A DNA stretch of 64,000 bases from Pseudomonas putida (GTDB lineage: Bacteria > Pseudomonadota > Gammaproteobacteria > Pseudomonadales > Pseudomonadaceae): positions 930,001 through 994,000 of the forward strand of contig NZ_CP066306.1 of the NCBI RefSeq assembly GCF_016406145.1, given 5' to 3'. The position numbers were made by a program, and so were the translations under genes. This document shows, in pieces, positions 56,391-64,000 of this stretch; the first letter of the stretch is position 1, and the number at the start of each line of letters is the position of its first letter. Below the pieces are notes generated by a model. The model did not search any database and had not been told where the DNA came from. It saw only the letters and a list, made by a program, of their open reading frames with translations.

Positions 56391-57052
56391 ACCCGATAGT
56401 CTGCGTACACGGTATCGCGCGCATCTTGGGCTGCCAGCCAGTGCTGCAAGATGTCTCTTTGTCCATCCCCCGCGGCCAGACCTGCGTCATCATCGGCCCT
56501 TCCGGCTCGGGCAAAAGTACCTTGCTCAACCTGATCGGCCTGCTCGACCAGCCTTGCCGTGGCCAGGTAGTGCTGGCTGGCCGGGACATGACCGCCGCCA
56601 CCGCCGACCAGCGGGCAATCATGCGTAATCGCCTGCTGGGTTTCATCTTCCAGAGCTTCAACCTGCTGCCGCGCCTGACTGCGCTGGACAACGTCGCTTT
56701 GCCATTGAGTTACCGGGGCATCGGGCGGGTAGCGGCACGCCAGGCGGCGCAACAGCAACTGGAGGCGGTCGGGCTAGGTCAGCGGGCGCAGCATCTGCCT
56801 GCCGACTTGTCCGGTGGCCAGCGGCAACGGGTCGCCATCGCCCGGGCGCTGGTGACAGAGCCTGCGTTGCTGCTGGCCGATGAGCCGACCGGTAATCTCG
56901 ATGGCGCCACGGCCGAGGGTATTGCAGCGCTGTTACTGGCGCTCAATCGTGAGCGGGGCGTGACCTTGCTGATGGTCACCCACGACCCTGCCATGGCGCG
57001 GCGCATGGACCGTTGCATCGAGGTGCGCAACGGTGGGGCCTTTGATGCCTGA
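56387..57052 (+). CDS. MacB/LolD-type ABC transporter ATPase
   Basis: 221 residues, a complete ABC domain: Walker A GPSGSGKST (about 39-47), Q-loop FIFQSFNLLPRLTALDNV, signature LSGGQRQRVAIARAL, Walker B LLLADEPTG and H-loop MVTHD. It is a member of the MacB/LolD/FtsE subgroup. It pairs with the permease next to it, which it overlaps by 8 nt. Confidence 0.95.
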   Translation: MNPIVCVHGIARILGCQPVLQDVSLSIPRGQTCVIIGPSGSGKSTLLNLIGLLDQPCRGQVVLAGRDMTAATADQRAIMRNRLLGFIFQSFNLLPRLTALDNVALPLSYRGIGRVAARQAAQQQLEAVGLGQRAQHLPADLSGGQRQRVAIARALVTEPALLLADEPTGNLDGATAEGIAALLLALNRERGVTLLMVTHDPAMARRMDRCIEVRNGGAFDA

Positions 57053-58214
57053 GGCCTATGGCCCTTCGTGGCCACAGCGCTTGAGCGAGGCGTTGGCCAG
57101 CTTGCGTCAGGCGGGCCCCCGCGCCTGGCTGGCGCTGATCGGCATCGCTGTGGGATGCGCTGCGCTGGTGGCCTTGCTCAATATCGGCCACAGCGCCACG
57201 CAGCATGCTCGGCAGCTGTATCGAGGCATGGGCAGTGAACTGCTGGTCGCCAATCTGCAACGCCCCGCTGAAGTTGCAGCACCAGTGGCACTGGACCTGT
57301 CAGTACTGCCAGCGTCCATTCGTGCCGCTGCGCCATTGCTGGTTTCTGTGGCCACAGTGCAATTGGCAAGCAAGCGCCATGAGACCCTGGTCGGCGCAAG
57401 CACGCTGCAACTGGCGCAAGTGCTGGACCTGCAAGCCAGCCAGGGCCGCTTGTTGTCCGCCTACGACGATGACACCACTCACGTATTGCTGGGGGCCACA
57501 CTGGCCCGGCAACTGGGTGCGCGTGTGGGCGATCGTCTGCAGTCGGGCCGCTACCTGTTCGAGGTGATTGGCGTGCTTGCGCAGCGGGGTTACAACCCGA
57601 TGCTGCCAATACAGGTCGACGATGTTCTGTTGATGCCCTTGCCGGGTATGCGCCGCCTGGGCGCTGCGCCCGAGGTGGGGACGGTGCTTGCACGCGGGCA
57701 TGATGTCGCGGTGTTAACGGGCACGGCGCAGGCGCTGACTGACTACCTGGTTGCACGATTGCCAGGTTACGAGGTCGACGTGCAACTGCCACAGCAGCTG
57801 CTGGAAGGGATGGCCAACCAGTCACGGATGTTCACGTGGGTGCTCGCCGGGTTTGTCGGTATCGCATTGCTGTTGGGTGGGGTCGGGGTGATGAATGTGA
57901 TGCTGATGAGCGTAGCGCAGCGCCGTCGCGAGATCGGCGTGCGCTTGGCGCTGGGCGCACGCACCCGCGATATTGCCTGGTTGTTCCTGCTCGAAGCGCT
58001 TTTGCTGGCGGGTGGCGGAGCGTTGCTCGGAACACTTGTGGGGCTAGCGGCTAGCTGGGGCTTTGCCTTGGTGTCAGGCTGGCGCTATGCGCTGGATGCG
58101 TCATCGATAGCGCTGGGCATGGGCAGCGCGATGGCGCTCGGCCTGTTCTTCGGCTTGCAACCGGCGCTGGCTGCGGCGCACCTGCAACCTGTATTGGCGT
58201 TACGCGATGACTAG
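57045..58214 (+). CDS. MacB-type ABC permease
   Basis: 389 residues. An N-terminal helix (about 23-45) is followed by a large periplasmic MacB_PCD domain (about 50-260). Three C-terminal helices come with the FtsX signature VGVMNVMLMSVAQRRREIGVRLALGAR. MacB-type proteins act as mechanotransmitters that push periplasmic substrates through a TolC duct rather than carrying them through the inner membrane. The ATPase is a separate polypeptide here. Confidence 0.93.
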   Translation: MPEAYGPSWPQRLSEALASLRQAGPRAWLALIGIAVGCAALVALLNIGHSATQHARQLYRGMGSELLVANLQRPAEVAAPVALDLSVLPASIRAAAPLLVSVATVQLASKRHETLVGASTLQLAQVLDLQASQGRLLSAYDDDTTHVLLGATLARQLGARVGDRLQSGRYLFEVIGVLAQRGYNPMLPIQVDDVLLMPLPGMRRLGAAPEVGTVLARGHDVAVLTGTAQALTDYLVARLPGYEVDVQLPQQLLEGMANQSRMFTWVLAGFVGIALLLGGVGVMNVMLMSVAQRRREIGVRLALGARTRDIAWLFLLEALLLAGGGALLGTLVGLAASWGFALVSGWRYALDASSIALGMGSAMALGLFFGLQPALAAAHLQPVLALRDD

Positions 58215-59670
58215 ATGGCTCGTTTTTCTGTGCTCGGCGCTGCTGGGCGTTGCCGTACTGGCTGCTGATCCGCTGCAGCCGCCTCGTGCGGACCAGGGCT
58301 TTGCGGTGTCGGCCACTGCCTGGGCGGCCAGCGGGGGTGCCGAGGTATCGCTGGAGCTGGCCGATGCCGTTGCCTTGGCCCTGCGCGACAACCGCGCCAT
58401 CCGCAGTGCTTATCTTGAGCGCATCGCGCAGAAATTCGACCTGCGCGTGGCGCGTGATCACTATGCCCCGCAGCTGTCATTCAAGGCACGCTACCTTGGC
58501 AATCGCAACAGTGATGACCACTACCGCGAAGTCCAGCTCGCTCCGGCGGCGAGCCTGCTCACGCCCTACGGCACACGGCTGAGCCTGGACTGGGCGTACG
58601 GCCAGACACGCGCCGACAGGGCTGGCGTACATTACCGCGATGGCGCCAACCTGATGGTGATACAGCCGCTGCTGCGCGGTGCCGGGCGCGAGGTGGCCAG
58701 TGCACCGCTACGCCAGGCGCTACTGGCCGAGCAGCTCAACCGGCTGGTGCTCAAAGACCGCGTGGCTGAAGTGATCACGCGCACCATCCTGCAATATCGC
58801 GAACTGCTTCACGCCCAGGAGCAGTTGCACATTGCCCAGCAGGCACTGGCCCGGGCCCAGCAGTTGGTAGAGGTGAACCAGGCGCTGATCGCTGCCGGGC
58901 GCATGGCCGCATTCGACAAGGTTCAGGCCGAAGCCGAGGTGGCTGGGCAGGAGTTGGCGCTGGAAAGCAGCCGTAATCAGCTCCACGCAAGCCGGCTGGC
59001 GTTGGCCCAGGTGTTGGCAGTGGACCTAGCCACCCCTTTGCGAGCAGTGGAAAAGGCCCACGTCCAGCGCTTGCGGGTCGATACTGCGCAGGCACTGACC
59101 CAAGCCGAAGCGCTGCAGCCTGCGTATCTGATGCAAGTGATCACGGGTGAGCAGGCGTTGATTGAGCTGCAGGTGGCACGCAATGAGCAATGGTGGGACG
59201 TGTCGCTGGTCGGCGGGGCCAGCCAGACGCGCCAGCGCCCTGGCAACCAGGCCGGCTGGGAGCACTATGTAGGGCTGGAGCTGGAAATACCGCTTGGAGA
59301 CCTGAGCCGGCGTCAGGCCGAGGTACGTGCCCGTGTGGCGGTCGAAAGGCAGCAGGTCAGCCTGGCCGAGGCGCGCCAGCAACTCCAGCGAGATGTGTTG
59401 ACTGCAGTGCGCGATTCCCAGGTGCGTTGGCGCCAGCTGGAAATTGCCGCACGGGCGCTGGCGCTATCGCGGCGCAAACTGGAGATAGAGCAGGAAAAGC
59501 TCGCCGTCGGACGCTCGAGCAATTTCCAGGTGCTCAGCTTCGAAAGCGATTTGCGCCATGCACAGAGCGTCGAACTGGATGCCAGAATTGCCTACCTCAA
59601 TGGCCAGGCTGAACTCGACCGGACACTGGGTACCACGCTGGAAAGCTGGGCTGTGGCGCTCAATGATTAG
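58207..59670 (+). CDS. TolC-family outer-membrane protein of the MacB-type exporter
   Basis: 487 residues. The signal peptide spans about 1-19. Two OEP repeats with long helices follow, seen as LELADAVALALRDNRAIRSAYL and FDKVQAEAEVAGQELALESSRNQL. No lipobox is present, unlike the NodT proteins elsewhere in the window. It overlaps the permease by 8 nt and the adaptor gene by 8 nt. Confidence 0.9.
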   Translation: MTRWLVFLCSALLGVAVLAADPLQPPRADQGFAVSATAWAASGGAEVSLELADAVALALRDNRAIRSAYLERIAQKFDLRVARDHYAPQLSFKARYLGNRNSDDHYREVQLAPAASLLTPYGTRLSLDWAYGQTRADRAGVHYRDGANLMVIQPLLRGAGREVASAPLRQALLAEQLNRLVLKDRVAEVITRTILQYRELLHAQEQLHIAQQALARAQQLVEVNQALIAAGRMAAFDKVQAEAEVAGQELALESSRNQLHASRLALAQVLAVDLATPLRAVEKAHVQRLRVDTAQALTQAEALQPAYLMQVITGEQALIELQVARNEQWWDVSLVGGASQTRQRPGNQAGWEHYVGLELEIPLGDLSRRQAEVRARVAVERQQVSLAEARQQLQRDVLTAVRDSQVRWRQLEIAARALALSRRKLEIEQEKLAVGRSSNFQVLSFESDLRHAQSVELDARIAYLNGQAELDRTLGTTLESWAVALND

Positions 59671-60880
59671 GTGGCGGTTGCTGTTGTGGCTGCTGGCGTG
59701 GTCGGCAGCGTTGCTCCTGTGGCAAGCCTGGCCTGCTAGCCAGGGACAGGTTGTAGAGGCGCGCTGGTTGTGGGTTGAGCCGCAGCGGCTGGAAAGCCGG
59801 GTGGGCCTGGTCGGCAGGGTACAGGCGGTCCGCCAGCAGATCCAGGCTGCGCCATTCGACGGGGTGGTCGCCGAAGTGGAGGTGGAGCCAGGGCAGCGGG
59901 TGGCTCCAGATCAGCCACTGTTCAGGCTCGATACCGCACAACTGGATGTACAGATACGCCAGGCTGAGGCCGAATGGCTCAAGGCGCGGGCAAGCTTACG
60001 CGTGCTACAGGGTTGGCAAACCGGGCCACAGGTGGCCCGTGCGCGCCGCGCGATGCTCGGTGCCCGGGCGGCTTTGGCAACCAGCCAGGCCGCGCTGGCA
60101 GACACCCGGCGCCTGTTCGAGCGGGGGATCGTCGCCCGCATCGAGGTCGACGGCCTGGCGCAGCAGGTAGTCGCTCAGCGCGAGGCCCTGCGAGATGCCG
60201 AACAGGAACTGAACCTGGTGCGCGAACGCGGGCAAGTCGATGAGCTGCGCATTGCCCAGATGGAGCTGGCTAATACCCACGCCCGCTGGCAGGCCAGGCT
60301 GGCGCAGCGTGAACGCAGGATAGTCAAGGCGCCTTTTGCGGCCTTGGTGGTGCGTGCCGACAACGCCGGTGGCGGTGCCTCACGGCACCTGCAACCGGGC
60401 CAGCAGGTGAGCCAGGGGGCGCCTTTGCTGACGCTGGTCGACCTGAGCCAGCTGCAGGTGCTTGCCGCAGTCCAGGAGCATGATCTGGACAGGCTGCGCG
60501 AAGGGCTGGAGGTCGAGGTCATCATCGCCGGTCAGCCACTTGCCGGCCAGGTCCAACGCGTTGCCCTTCAGGCCAGGAACGATGAAGGGCAGGGGGCCTG
60601 GTACGACGTGCGGGTGGCCTTGGAGATGCCGAGGGAGCCGTCGACACCGTTGTTGCGCCTTGGGATGACGGCGCAGTTGACAGTGATCGCGCACAGAACG
60701 GAACAGGGCATTGCGGTACCGGCAGAGGCGCTGCAGGTGGGTGAGGCGGGGCAGGCTTACGTGGTTTACCGGGCTATGGGAGATCGACAGGGGCGCAAGG
60801 TACCGGTCACGGCAGGTGTCGCGGTAGCGCAGGGGGTCGAGGTGCTGGGGCTATCGGCGGGTTATGTGCAAATTCCGTAA
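59663..60880 (+). CDS. HlyD/MacA-type periplasmic adaptor
   Basis: 405 residues. An N-terminal anchor (about 4-20) is followed by a lipoyl half (AAPFDGVVAEVEVEPGQRVAPDQPLFRLD), a coiled coil (about 95-200), the returning half IVKAPFAALVVRADNAGG and the barrel and membrane-proximal domains. It completes the tripartite exporter. The gene order (cargo?-ATPase-permease-TolC-adaptor) differs from macAB, where the adaptor comes first. Confidence 0.92.
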   Translation: MIRWRLLLWLLAWSAALLLWQAWPASQGQVVEARWLWVEPQRLESRVGLVGRVQAVRQQIQAAPFDGVVAEVEVEPGQRVAPDQPLFRLDTAQLDVQIRQAEAEWLKARASLRVLQGWQTGPQVARARRAMLGARAALATSQAALADTRRLFERGIVARIEVDGLAQQVVAQREALRDAEQELNLVRERGQVDELRIAQMELANTHARWQARLAQRERRIVKAPFAALVVRADNAGGGASRHLQPGQQVSQGAPLLTLVDLSQLQVLAAVQEHDLDRLREGLEVEVIIAGQPLAGQVQRVALQARNDEGQGAWYDVRVALEMPREPSTPLLRLGMTAQLTVIAHRTEQGIAVPAEALQVGEAGQAYVVYRAMGDRQGRKVPVTAGVAVAQGVEVLGLSAGYVQIP

Positions 60881-60881
60881 A

Positions 60882-60898
60882 GGGCCGCTGTGCGGCCC
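60882..60898 (+). terminator. Hairpin after the exporter operon
   Basis: GGGCCGC-TGT-GCGGCCC is a perfect 7-bp GC stem two bases after the adaptor stop codon. There is no T-run, so termination is uncertain; it could instead protect the mRNA end. Confidence 0.4.
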
Positions 60899-60948
60899 GG
60901 TCGGTTGTCACAGATCCAGGGATCAGGGCTTGGCGGTGGTGCAGGCAC

Positions 60949-61728
60949 TCACTCGGCCGGATGATCGCGCAAGAACACCAGGTGATCAGGCTTGGACTGT
61001 TCGGCGCTGTAGTAGTAGCCCTGTACATCGAACTGCTTGAGCTGCTGCGGGTCATTGACCCGTTCCTGGATCACGAAGCGGCTCATCATGCCGCGGGCTT
61101 TCTTGGCGTAGAAACTGATGATCTTGTACTGACCGTTCTTCAGGTCCTTGAAGTCGACGTTGATTACCCGGCCTTTCAGGGCGCTGCGTTTCACCGCGCT
61201 GAAATACTCGTTGCTGGCCAGGTTCAACAGCAGGTCATCGCCCTGCTCGGTCAGCGCCTGGTTCAGCCATTGGCTGATACGCGTGCCCCAGAAGGCGTAC
61301 AGGTCCTTGCCACGGGCATTCGCCAGCTTGGTACCCATTTCCAGGCGGTAAGGCTGCATCAGGTCGAGCGGGCGCAGCAGGCCGTACAGGCCGGAAAGCA
61401 TGCGCAGGTGCTGCTGGGCGTAGGTGAAGTCGTCTTCGCTCAGGGTTTCGGCGTCCAGCCCGGTATACACGTCACCCTTGAAGGCCAGCAGGGCCTGCTT
61501 GGCGTTTGCCGGCGTGAAGTCTGGCGTCCAGCTGCCAAAGCGGGCGGCGTTGAGACCGGCGAGTTTGTCCGACAGGTGCATCAGCTCGCTGATCTGCGCC
61601 GGTGACAGCTCACGCAGTTGCACGATCAGTTCCTGGGAGTCGTCCAGGTACTGGGGCAGTGTAAAACGCTCGGTCACCGGTGGGGTGTCGTAATCGAGGG
61701 TCTTGGCGGGGGAAATCACCGTCAGCAT
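60949..61728 (-). CDS. yaaA: YaaA/DUF328 peroxide-resistance protein
   Basis: 259 residues. The family opening [16 protein letters not shown] and the blocks [46 protein letters not shown] and [13 protein letters not shown] are all present. YaaA lowers free iron and oxidative damage under peroxide stress. The ATG at 61728 has CAGGAG. It converges on the exporter operon. Confidence 0.95.
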   Translation of the reverse strand: MLTVISPAKTLDYDTPPVTERFTLPQYLDDSQELIVQLRELSPAQISELMHLSDKLAGLNAARFGSWTPDFTPANAKQALLAFKGDVYTGLDAETLSEDDFTYAQQHLRMLSGLYGLLRPLDLMQPYRLEMGTKLANARGKDLYAFWGTRISQWLNQALTEQGDDLLLNLASNEYFSAVKRSALKGRVINVDFKDLKNGQYKIISFYAKKARGMMSRFVIQERVNDPQQLKQFDVQGYYYSAEQSKPDHLVFLRDHPAE

Positions 61729-61864
61729 CGGGTCGGCTCCTGAAATCGTTGCCGGGGATTCTACGGATTGAAGGGGGGAACGCCAAACTATGGCGACAAT
61801 AGTCACAGACCATCGGATGAGCAGGCGCTATAGTGCGCGTTTCGCTGTGACGGAGAGACCGATC

Positions 61865-62992
61865 GTGCGCATTGCCGGTGCCTTGCTGGCCTCACTCCTG
61901 AGCCTGGCCGCCCAAGCCGCCCCTATCCCCCCCGCCAGCCTGGACCGCAGCCTGTGGCCCGAACAGTTGGACAGCCCAGCATTGTTCGATGTCGCCTCGC
62001 GCGCAGAGATCCTGTCGTTTGCCCAGGTGCTGCACGAAAGTGAGCTGCTCGACGATGGGGCGCTGGGCGCGCGCCTTGGGTTGCGGCAGATCAACCTGCA
62101 GAAAGTCCGGGCGCTGCGTGCGCGCATGTGGCAGCGTTTGTGGCAGGGCTACCAGCAGGCCCAGCGCAGCTGCGAGCAGGATGCCTCGTTCTGCTACGTG
62201 GTGGAGTCCATGGCCGATTTGCGCACAAGGGCTGCGACGTTCGCTACCGATGTCGGCACCTTCTATACCGGTTGGGTCGAACCAAGCCACCAGTTCCATG
62301 TGCGCTACCTGGATGAGCAGTTGCGCAAGGCGGCGCTGTTGCCGCAGATCACCAGCGAGGTCGAACGCCTGTCCGATCGTGAGCGCAGCGGCGATGAGCT
62401 GAACGACCGCATGTTCCTGCTGACCTTCGTGGGTGGCCCCGGCCCCCAGGGCAGCACGACCGACATGCTGACCGCTTACCTGCGCAAACAGAAGATGCAG
62501 GGCACCTTCTTTGTATTGGGCAACCGCTTGCAGCAGCGCCGTGACGCTGGAGCGGCCAATGCGCTGGCGCAGCTCTATGATGGCCAGTGCGTGGGGCTTC
62601 AGGGGTGGGAGTATCGCTCGCATGCCCAGTGGAATGGCTGGCAGGATTCGCTCAGGCGCAGCCAAGCGCGGGTCCAGGCCGACCTGCCTGAGCAGTATGT
62701 GCCGTTGTTCCGCCCCCCCTATGGTCAGCGCCGCGCCGATGGCGAGGCATTCATGGCCAGCCAGCAGTTGCGGGTGTCGCTGTGGGATATCGATGCACAG
62801 GATGACGGCCCGTTGACAGCCCAAGCTTCGGCCCAGCGGGTGGTGACCTTGATGCTGCTGTGGCGCAAGGGCGTGATCCAGTTCCATGACAGCCTGCCCA
62901 AAGCGCAGCCGGCGGTGCAATGGTTGCTGGAACATACCGCGCAAAGCGGCATTGGCTGGGAGGATTGCCGTGAATACGGCTATCAGGAATAA
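61865..62992 (+). CDS. NodB-like polysaccharide deacetylase, catalytic motif lost
   Basis: 375 residues from GTG 61865 (GGAGA upstream), with a signal peptide of about 18 residues. The C-terminal NodB fold is recognisable (KMQGTFFVLGNRLQQ, PLFRPPYGQRRADG, LWDIDAQDD, GVIQFHDSLP). The usual TFDDGP motif reads TFVGGP near residue 187, and the H-x3-H zinc motif region reads GLQGWEYRSH with the first His absent. It is probably a non-catalytic relative. The N-terminal ~170 residues are an unassigned helical region. Confidence 0.82.
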   Translation: MRIAGALLASLLSLAAQAAPIPPASLDRSLWPEQLDSPALFDVASRAEILSFAQVLHESELLDDGALGARLGLRQINLQKVRALRARMWQRLWQGYQQAQRSCEQDASFCYVVESMADLRTRAATFATDVGTFYTGWVEPSHQFHVRYLDEQLRKAALLPQITSEVERLSDRERSGDELNDRMFLLTFVGGPGPQGSTTDMLTAYLRKQKMQGTFFVLGNRLQQRRDAGAANALAQLYDGQCVGLQGWEYRSHAQWNGWQDSLRRSQARVQADLPEQYVPLFRPPYGQRRADGEAFMASQQLRVSLWDIDAQDDGPLTAQASAQRVVTLMLLWRKGVIQFHDSLPKAQPAVQWLLEHTAQSGIGWEDCREYGYQE

Positions 62993-63273
62993 CGGGTCTG
63001 ACTTCTGACTGTAGTCCCGTCTGGGTCCATCGCCAAGTCCTGTTCGTCAATCGGAAAAATAAACTTCACCAACACGTAAAAATGCTTTTTTTAGTCATGC
63101 TTTTTGCGGTATGAAGAAACCAGACAGCCGATTCCTGCAGCACAGGTGGCGTCATCCGAGCCCACCTTGCCAGGTTCACTTCCCGCCCGTAGCAACGCGG
63201 ATACGGGGAGAACGGCAGTCACTCTGCGGCGCAGCAGACCGCGCCGTGTGGCTTCGACATAAGGTGACCGAGT

Positions 63274-64000
63274 ATGGATGACCAAGGACGCAACCCTTCC
63301 TCCAGCAAGCCAATCCTCTATGTGCTCGATACCAACGTCCTGATTCACGACCCCAACGCACTTCTCAACTTCGAGGAGCACCACGTCGCCCTTCCGATGA
63401 CGGTGCTGGAGGAACTCGACAAGCTCAAGACCGGTAAACAGACCATCGCCGCCGAATGTCGCCAGGCCATCCGCCTGATCGACCAGACCCTCGGTGACGC
63501 ATCGCCTAGCGATGTCGAGCAGGGCGTACCCATACAGCGTGGCAAGAGCGGGCCCAAGGGCTTCCTTTCGATCCTGATGAGCCCGCGCAACGAACCCAAT
63601 CGGCTGCTGCCGGAGAACCTCAACGACAACATCATCATCAACCAGTTGCTGGAACTTCGGGCCAAACGTGCCGACCTGGACGTTGTGCTGGTAACCAAAG
63701 ACATCAACATGCGCCTGAAGGCGCGGGCCTGCGGTATCGCGGCCGAAGATTACAGCACTGACCAACTGGTCGATGACGTGTCGCTGCTTTCCAAAGGCTA
63801 CCACTCGGTCACCGGTTCGTTCTGGGACCGTGTCAGCAAGGTCGATACCCGTCAGGAGAGGGGCCGAACCTGGCACCGAGTGCAATTGATCGACAACCTG
63901 CCGGCAGTTCATGTCAACGAGTTCATCATCGATGAGCAAGGTTTCGTTGGCTGGATCAAGGGCATCCGCGACGATGAACTGCTGCTGCTCGACCTGCACC
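63274..64000 (+). CDS. PhoH-family protein with N-terminal PIN domain, partial
   Basis: 242 complete codons before the right edge. The N-terminal PIN ribonuclease domain shows YVLDTNVLIHDPNAL (first acidic residue), VLEELDKLK and LVTKDINMRLKARACG. The PhoH ATPase domain should follow outside the window. PIN-PhoH proteins are RNA helicase/ribonucleases. The ATG at 63274 has AAGGTGA. Its place after the deacetylase gene matches the P. putida backbone. Confidence 0.92.
   Translation, partial: MDDQGRNPSSSKPILYVLDTNVLIHDPNALLNFEEHHVALPMTVLEELDKLKTGKQTIAAECRQAIRLIDQTLGDASPSDVEQGVPIQRGKSGPKGFLSILMSPRNEPNRLLPENLNDNIIINQLLELRAKRADLDVVLVTKDINMRLKARACGIAAEDYSTDQLVDDVSLLSKGYHSVTGSFWDRVSKVDTRQERGRTWHRVQLIDNLPAVHVNEFIIDEQGFVGWIKGIRDDELLLLDLH

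Noticed and set aside
63050..63115. Possible terminator with T-runs before the PhoH gene
   Set aside because: T-runs at 63087 and 63101 have no preceding stable stem.

Overview
The window reads as chromosome of a Pseudomonas putida-group bacterium. It is GC-rich and carries a complete Pseudomonas alginate operon (algD to algA), followed by yaaA, a NodB-like polysaccharide deacetylase and a PIN-PhoH gene. From memory this backbone order matches P. putida KT2440. Its intergenic REP elements are built on a core of the type GCCGGCAAGCC...GCTCCTACAG, as is common in this group. I saw no tRNA, rRNA, transposase or CRISPR array.

Layout. (1) 1-11275: a Flp/Tad type IVb pilus locus in three transcription blocks. 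A multi-PAS sensor (cut by the left edge) is coupled to a TadE-like pseudopilin on the minus strand, and a prepilin peptidase lies on the plus strand. The assembly genes rcpC-rcpA-tadZ-tadA-tadB-tadC-tadD plus a DUF3613 gene are on the minus strand. The 59-residue Flp pilin and a receiver-only response regulator are on the plus strand. (2) 11345-18214: an HPF-like ribosome factor, then a Fur-type site and an iron module: DUF3649, PepSY membrane protein, DUF3325, FecI-type sigma, FecR-type anti-sigma and a TonB receptor with a signalling domain. (3) 18211-24124: an AraC regulator, an EamA transporter, a three-gene surface-glycosylation cassette (GT, GtrA, GtrB) and a 2-hydroxyacid dehydrogenase. 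(4) 24251-36024: two tripartite efflux systems, each beside its own LysR regulator. One is NodT / FusC / DUF1656 / HlyD and the other DHA2-MFS / HlyD / NodT, with a UspA gene between them. The second LysR gene is flanked on both sides by the same 17-bp near-palindrome. (5) 36041-37839: a decayed SDR gene, an intact SDR and a small membrane protein.

(6) 37979-54112: the alginate operon on the minus strand, in the order algD-alg8-alg44-algK-algE-algG-algX-algL-algI-algJ-algF-algA. AlgA and AlgD make GDP-mannuronate, Alg8/Alg44 polymerise it under c-di-GMP control, and AlgG/X/L/K/E and AlgI/J/F modify and export it. An AlgU-type promoter about 440 nt upstream of algD is proposed, and a REP doublet with a perfect 23-bp inverted repeat sits inside the operon between algL and algI.

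(7) 55039-60880: an accessory block between the alg promoter and yaaA. It holds a small exported protein, a low-GC 264-residue protein of unknown function and a MacB-type ABC exporter with its own TolC and HlyD subunits. The last five genes are overlapping or translationally coupled. This is the best candidate for an undescribed system: a dedicated tripartite exporter tied to an unidentified substrate or partner. (8) 60949-64000: yaaA, a NodB-like protein that has lost its catalytic signature, and the PIN-PhoH gene, cut by the right edge.
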